Shown here: one piece after another, positions 14,688 to 18,143 of the stretch
Numbering within the stretch: position 1 is the stretch's first letter
Layout: each line of letters opens with the position of its first letter
Origin: Archaeoglobus sp.
GTDB lineage: Archaea; Halobacteriota; Archaeoglobi; Archaeoglobales; Archaeoglobaceae
Direction: 5' to 3'
DNA length: 18,143 nucleotides
NCBI GenBank assembly: GCA_003978865.1
Contig: QNXS01000016.1
Coordinates: 1 to 18,143, forward strand
Notes under the pieces: model-generated
The model's input: only the letters and a program-made list of their open reading frames with translations
Told to the model about the DNA's origin: nothing
Databases searched by the model: none
Made by a program: the position numbers and the translations under genes

Positions 14688-16265
14688 TTAAAAACTGTAC
14701 CTTTTCGTCAATTCATCGTAAAATCTCCAGAAATAATCTTCAACGGACCCTTCAATTAATCCATGCTCTTTCGAATATCTGACTATATGATCAATAAGAA
14801 CAAAGTACATATATACGTCTATTGCCCCGATAATCTCTGAAAACTTGTACGCAGGATGTGCAGAATTTATCACAAACAGACTATCATGGGGCATAAAAAT
14901 AACTCTTTCCTTGATTCCCTGGAGATCTTCAATCGTAATCTTAACTCCCCTAACTTTTTTATCTTTCTTTAAAGCCTTTTTTTCATTACCTTTTTCGATA
15001 CCTTTTACGTTGTCTGGCCCTTCAGTAGGTACAGTTTCATTGCTGCCTGGGTTAGGACCACCGATTGTTCCAGTAGTTAACTGACCAGTTTCAGATTCTT
15101 TCGCCATTATTTCTCCCCGGTCATCACGAATAAGTGTTTTACGTTTTATAGGGTCAAAAAGGTTGTAAAATTCAGGAATTCTGGTTATTATACTATTCAA
15201 GTCTTCTCCGATATCTTCTAAAATCATACGAGTTTTTAAATCGTTTATTTCTTTTGTGGGGTCTCTCCAGATTTTTTCCTCTTTAAAATATTTTTCCAAA
15301 AGCTTAGCAATCCCTTTCTGAAATTCTGACCATATTTTTATGTGTTTGTTCAGCCTATCCTTTGAGGTTTGAACTATTTGAATTAGTTCGTCACACCTGA
15401 TATACCCTAAAACATAGTAATTTGGTTTTACATTGTATTGTAACCCAAATAATTCCCCTCCACAAATCTTTTTTCCGCAGACTACGATATCTAATCCTGT
15501 ATCAATTTTGACTCTTGGGTTTTTTGGTGCAAACTCCAAAATATAGATACTACCAATCACTTCAAATTTAACTCCTTTTCTTGCTTTAAGGATTTCATTT
15601 AATGTCCTCTTCGACTTTATCTTTCCAAATTGTTCATATTCTTTCTCTAAGCCTTCAAAAATGATTTGCTCATTATTTATTTTCAACTCTATCTCACCAA
15701 ATGGTACCAATATGTATCTGTAGTTCTCTAAAATAAGCTTTTTCGCACTTTCGAGATCAAAAAAATCTCTAATTCTTAACCCACTGATCTCTACAAATGT
15801 CCCAGTATGAAATTTTAGCCTATTCTTAGGTCTCACATAAGCATATTTCGGCAAATTTTCGGCATGATCAAAAAACCATTCAGTAGCCAGTTGTCGTTCT
15901 CCATCGGAAGTTTCAGTGTACACCTTATCACAAAGATCTAAACAAAGTTTAGCACCTATACCTGCAAAGCCTATGCTTTTGGATTGTCGATCTTTACTAA
16001 GCGATCCGAGGTTGTGATATTCTTCAAATTCAGAGTAATCCATGCCCTTACCATTGTCTTTGCAAATTATGTCTAACTTTTTCCCTTTATGGTTAAAATG
16101 AAGGTTAATTTTCGTAGCTTCAGCGTCTATTGAGTTTGCTATTAATTCAAGTAGAGTTATTTCCCACTCCTCCCCGTAATTGTAGTTATTTCGATAGTTT
16201 TCCAACAGTTTTTTCCAATTTACATTTGAAACTTTGTAATCCTGATTCATATCAATAATCAGCAA
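14688..16265 (-). CDS. GHKL (Bergerat-fold) ATPase, MORC/MutL/Hsp90-like
   Basis: The N-terminal ATPase domain has the full Bergerat set: ELIANSIDAEAT (Glu40, Asn44, Asp47), DNGKGM (70-75) and GFAGIGAKL (99-107). A transducer-like region follows to about residue 350, with a lysine in DRLNKH that could be the ATP-contacting lysine. A glycine/threonine/charge-rich linker (about 385-430) leads to a C-terminal domain (about 432-525) that I do not recognise. These ATPases act as ATP-gated dimer clamps, in MORC and MutL proteins on DNA. The given start is TTG 16265; ATG 16250 lies about 25 nt from a TATA-like box and may be a leaderless start, giving 520 residues. It is the first gene of the operon with the DUF1016-like protein and hsdR. 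The sequence is more AT-rich than hsdR in the lines I counted. Confidence 0.78.
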   Translation of the reverse strand: MLIIDMNQDYKVSNVNWKKLLENYRNNYNYGEEWEITLLELIANSIDAEATKINLHFNHKGKKLDIICKDNGKGMDYSEFEEYHNLGSLSKDRQSKSIGFAGIGAKLCLDLCDKVYTETSDGERQLATEWFFDHAENLPKYAYVRPKNRLKFHTGTFVEISGLRIRDFFDLESAKKLILENYRYILVPFGEIELKINNEQIIFEGLEKEYEQFGKIKSKRTLNEILKARKGVKFEVIGSIYILEFAPKNPRVKIDTGLDIVVCGKKICGGELFGLQYNVKPNYYVLGYIRCDELIQIVQTSKDRLNKHIKIWSEFQKGIAKLLEKYFKEEKIWRDPTKEINDLKTRMILEDIGEDLNSIITRIPEFYNLFDPIKRKTLIRDDRGEIMAKESETGQLTTGTIGGPNPGSNETVPTEGPDNVKGIEKGNEKKALKKDKKVRGVKITIEDLQGIKERVIFMPHDSLFVINSAHPAYKFSEIIGAIDVYMYFVLIDHIVRYSKEHGLIEGSVEDYFWRFYDELTKRYSF

Positions 16266-16270
16266 TAAAA

Positions 16271-16278
16271 AATATATT
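16271..16278 (-). promoter_or_regulatory. TATA-like box for the GHKL-hsdR operon
   Basis: On the reverse strand AATATATT lies about 21-28 nt upstream of ATG 16250. This is the archaeal distance from TATA box to transcription start, so the mRNA could be leaderless from that ATG. No Shine-Dalgarno sequence precedes either candidate start, which agrees with this. Confidence 0.45.
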
Positions 16279-16310
16279 TCTTACGATTTATCGATATTCT
16301 CTTGGCTCTG

Positions 16311-16332
16311 AATGACTTCAAGTTACGTCATT
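16311..16332. repeat. Inverted repeat upstream of the GHKL operon promoter
   Basis: AATGAC (16311-16316) and GTCATT (16327-16332) are perfect inverted arms around a 10-nt spacer. The element lies between the MNT gene's stop and the GHKL promoter, so it could be an operator. The arms are short and chance is possible. Confidence 0.3.
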
Positions 16333-16349
16333 TATTAATCATTTATTAA
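16329..16349. repeat. Direct repeat of CATTTATTAA at the end of the MNT gene
   Basis: CATTTATTAA occurs at 16329-16338 and again at 16340-16349, separated by one T. The second copy includes the MNT stop codon. It may be a low-complexity duplication, or a junction scar between the MNT gene and the GHKL operon. Confidence 0.35.
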
Positions 16350-16654
16350 GCCAATAATCTCTCAATCGGAACAACCTCCTTCCAGACTGCATCCCTAATT
16401 CTTGGCTTCAAAGCCTCAACTGTGACGAGGTCAACTTCCACCCCAAGCAAGTCTTCAAGGAAAAATTTGAGGTCCATGTAGTTGTCAAACGACTTCTTTC
16501 CCTTCTCGAACTCGACAAGAATGTCTATATCACTCCTCTCCCTCTGCTCACCTTTTGCGTAGGAGCCAAAGAGCCAGAGTCTTTTAACCCCAAACTTTTC
16601 AATGTCATGCCAGTGTTTGATTATTTTTTCGGCAATCTCCTGCTTTGAAAGCAT
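16346..16654 (-). CDS. Minimal nucleotidyltransferase (MNT, MntA-like antitoxin family)
   Basis: This 102-residue protein has the full active site of the polymerase-beta-like MNT family: the GSX10DXD motif (Gly30-Ser31, then Asp42 and Asp44 in RSDIDILVEF) and a third aspartate at Asp75 in VEVDLVTVEAL. The C-terminus, ALKPRIRDAVWKEVVPIERL, is typical. Relatives usually form a pair with a HEPN toxin; MntA silences its HepT partner by AMPylating it. No separate HepT-like gene is adjacent, but the gene lies 57 nt downstream of an RNase HIII-HEPN fusion on the same strand. The start is supported by AGGTG (reverse strand, 16662-16666) 7 nt upstream. It is either a partner of that fusion or an orphan antitoxin. 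Confidence 0.85.
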   Translation of the reverse strand: MLSKQEIAEKIIKHWHDIEKFGVKRLWLFGSYAKGEQRERSDIDILVEFEKGKKSFDNYMDLKFFLEDLLGVEVDLVTVEALKPRIRDAVWKEVVPIERLLA

Positions 16655-16711
16655 GATTTTACACCTTTAGAGGTTTTTTATTTAAGTTTTCACCTTTAAA
16701 AATTATTAGGT
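16655..16711 (-). promoter_or_regulatory. Probable MNT promoter with a repeated TAAAGGTG
   Basis: This 57-nt gap contains, on the reverse strand, TAAAGGTG at 16698-16691 and again at 16669-16662, where the second copy is also the ribosome binding site. An AT-rich TATA-like CTTAAATAAAA lies between them. MNT may thus be transcribed separately from the upstream fusion gene. The repeats may be a regulator site or chance. Confidence 0.35.
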
Positions 16712-18142
16712 TTATCCCTTCACTCCAAAGGAATCAAGCGTTCTCTGACCCATCATCATGTTTCTAAGATGTGATATTGCTCCAATCAGCTGAATTCTTT
16801 CTTCCGGAGTGAAATCACACCTAGAATGAGCCACACGGTCTCTAATGTCTTTTATTGTTCTTAAATACCCGATTGTTTTGTTTTTATCTTGAAACACCTT
16901 TGAGAAGATCTCTCTCCAATTTTTTGAGTTACCAATAATTATTTCATAGTGTGAGAAATCTAGAGCATCAATTTGCTTAATGTCTCTTCCTTTCTTACGC
17001 TCTTGGGCTATTCTTTTTTCTGCTTTTTTGCGAACCTCTTCGCTAATCCCCTCATTCCACCAATTGTCCCCGTAATAATCTCTAAGTTTGAGTTCTATGA
17101 ATGCTCTTAGTTCCTTCTCAAAAGATGATATGAGGTTGAAACATTCCAGCTTAAACTCTTCCTGAAATTTTAGGCTTTCCCCTTTGGGAACTGTCGTAAA
17201 ATACATCTCAGAATTAATATTTCCTTCGACCTCTACTTTTACGCCACCAGTTATCCTCAATGTATTGCTGAAATGTATTTTTGCAACATTTTGAAGAGCA
17301 TTTGTTCCATACAATTTAACGAATTCTCTTCCAACCTCATCAACTTTTTCGCCTGCACCTCTGGGAAATTCCATGCCGTAGGTTTCAGATAGATCCTCCA
17401 TTTTCCAAAGGAATTTATCTCTCGCAAGTATAGAAGCGGTAGCCACTGCAATATCTCTTTCAGCTTTTGGAACCTGTATAAGCTTTATTTTCCTCCCTTT
17501 TTCCATCAGGGCATTTTTAATATAACCTGGATCACCAAATTGGTCTGCAATAGCTAAATTACATTCGATACCGTTTCCCAGCAAGTTCTCAATAACTCTT
17601 GCATGGGCCCACCCAAGAATTTTATTCACATTTCCCAATTTTTTATGGAGCAGATTGTATTTTATCGGACTTATCCAAAGTGTTTCATATCTCTTTTCAC
17701 CTAACAACTTCCGGATATCATGAGCTAAGCTCCTAATTGTGGTCTCACTAAGAGATTTTGAGTCTTTTACTTTTAGCCTCTTTAGTTCCTCCTCTATAGT
17801 ATCATCAATTAATACGCCAGCAATTACCAAAGGTCCAAAATAGTCTCCTTTTCCAACTTCATCCGTCCCGATTCTTGGTCCTTTTAATGAAAGTGGTGGA
17901 TAATCTTTGCTGTCTTTTTTAATTTCCTCGACTCCGATATATTTTACAAATTTCTTTATTTCTTCAATTTCTACATGATCTTTTCCTCCAAACACTATTT
18001 TTCCAGTTTTATACACATTGATCACTACACCGGGTTTTCGAGCGAGAAAGAACTGATGAGGACGATCTTCGAATTCGAATCCTTTTTCCTTTAAGTGTTC
18101 TCTAAAAATTTCAATCGCTTCTAACGGAAATTGGATTGTCAT
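16712..18142 (-). CDS. rnhC: RNase HIII fused to a Swt1-like HEPN domain, with C-terminal PIP-like motif
   Basis: The first 300 residues align by eye with RNase HIII. They contain a TBP-like N-terminal domain (about 1-60, with ARKPGVVINVYKTGKIVFGGK-like pattern in pieces), then GTDEVGKGDYFGP (Asp94, Glu95), KDSKSLS (Asp127), ADQFGDP (Asp200) and ASILARDKFL. The enzyme removes RNA from RNA-DNA hybrids. After a linker, residues about 335-460 resemble the HEPN domain of Swt1-type proteins: ELRAFIELKLRDYYG, DFSHYEIII and the RNase motif RDRVAH (Arg434-x4-His439). The end, QRTLDSFG (466-473), resembles an archaeal PCNA-interacting box. RNase HIII is mainly bacterial, and this fusion is unfamiliar to me. 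The ATG is one base from the window edge, so an upstream extension cannot be excluded, though the N-terminus matches family length. Confidence 0.85.
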   Translation of the reverse strand: MTIQFPLEAIEIFREHLKEKGFEFEDRPHQFFLARKPGVVINVYKTGKIVFGGKDHVEIEEIKKFVKYIGVEEIKKDSKDYPPLSLKGPRIGTDEVGKGDYFGPLVIAGVLIDDTIEEELKRLKVKDSKSLSETTIRSLAHDIRKLLGEKRYETLWISPIKYNLLHKKLGNVNKILGWAHARVIENLLGNGIECNLAIADQFGDPGYIKNALMEKGRKIKLIQVPKAERDIAVATASILARDKFLWKMEDLSETYGMEFPRGAGEKVDEVGREFVKLYGTNALQNVAKIHFSNTLRITGGVKVEVEGNINSEMYFTTVPKGESLKFQEEFKLECFNLISSFEKELRAFIELKLRDYYGDNWWNEGISEEVRKKAEKRIAQERKKGRDIKQIDALDFSHYEIIIGNSKNWREIFSKVFQDKNKTIGYLRTIKDIRDRVAHSRCDFTPEERIQLIGAISHLRNMMMGQRTLDSFGVKG

Positions 18143-18143
18143 T

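Noticed and set aside
10739..16265. A complete type I restriction-modification system
   Set aside because: None of the neighbouring proteins has the methyltransferase motifs of HsdM (such as NPPF/Y) or the target-recognition repeats of HsdS.
10419..18142. CRISPR array or cas genes in the accessory region
   Set aside because: No regularly spaced repeats were seen. The helicase-nuclease is HsdR by its motif set, and the HEPN domain is fused to RNase HIII, not to a Cas protein.
10267..18143. Integrated virus or transposon
   Set aside because: No integrase, transposase, capsid, terminase or tRNA attachment site was seen, and no paired terminal repeats. It is better described as an accessory island.

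Overview
The window looks like a chromosomal segment of a mesophilic-to-thermophilic euryarchaeon. Archaeoglobales fit best by gene content, with a methanogen as the alternative. The evidence is a mevalonate kinase / isopentenyl phosphate kinase / type 2 IPP isomerase / GGPP synthase cluster for archaeal lipid synthesis, an F420-dependent methylene-tetrahydromethanopterin reductase (Mer), an archease, and TATA-box-like upstream regions. I cannot name the species. No rRNA, tRNA or CRISPR array was recognised.

Layout. Positions 1-54 hold the last codons of a truncated forward gene. A small reverse-strand membrane protein of unknown function follows (68-568). From 667 to 5183 runs a tight forward operon: a MEMO-family protein, mevalonate kinase, isopentenyl phosphate kinase, type 2 IPP isomerase and GGPP synthase, with gaps of about 30 nt or less and two overlaps. 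A divergent, long-form HisG follows (5277-6182). An archease is on the reverse strand (6241-6657). It shares a short intergenic region, carrying a perfect 14-bp tandem repeat, with a forward operon of mer, a ChlI/MoxR-like AAA+ ATPase and a VWA-domain protein (6771-10266).

From 10267 to the end every recognised gene is on the reverse strand and the content changes to accessory, defence-like genes. In transcription order these are: an RNase HIII fused to a C-terminal HEPN domain and ending in a PCNA-binding-like motif (18142-16712); a solo MNT nucleotidyltransferase (16654-16346); and then a compact four-gene unit of a GHKL/MORC-like ATPase, a small protein resembling the DUF1016/YhcG N-terminal domain, a type I restriction HsdR motor-nuclease split by a one-base frameshift in an A8 tract, and a minimal HExxH metallopeptidase. 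No HsdM methylase or HsdS specificity subunit is present.

How the genes work together. The forward half is mainly housekeeping: isoprenoid precursors to GGPP, histidine synthesis, tRNA ligation support and C1 metabolism, plus a chelatase-like AAA+/VWA pair of unknown target. The reverse half is the most likely place for an undescribed system. One candidate is the GHKL + DUF1016-like + HsdR + metallopeptidase operon. The other is the RNase HIII-HEPN-PIP fusion with a neighbouring MNT gene. Spot base counts suggest the GHKL and DUF1016-like genes are more AT-rich than hsdR, so the operon may be a mosaic. Function, partners and the state of hsdR are inferred from sequence alone.
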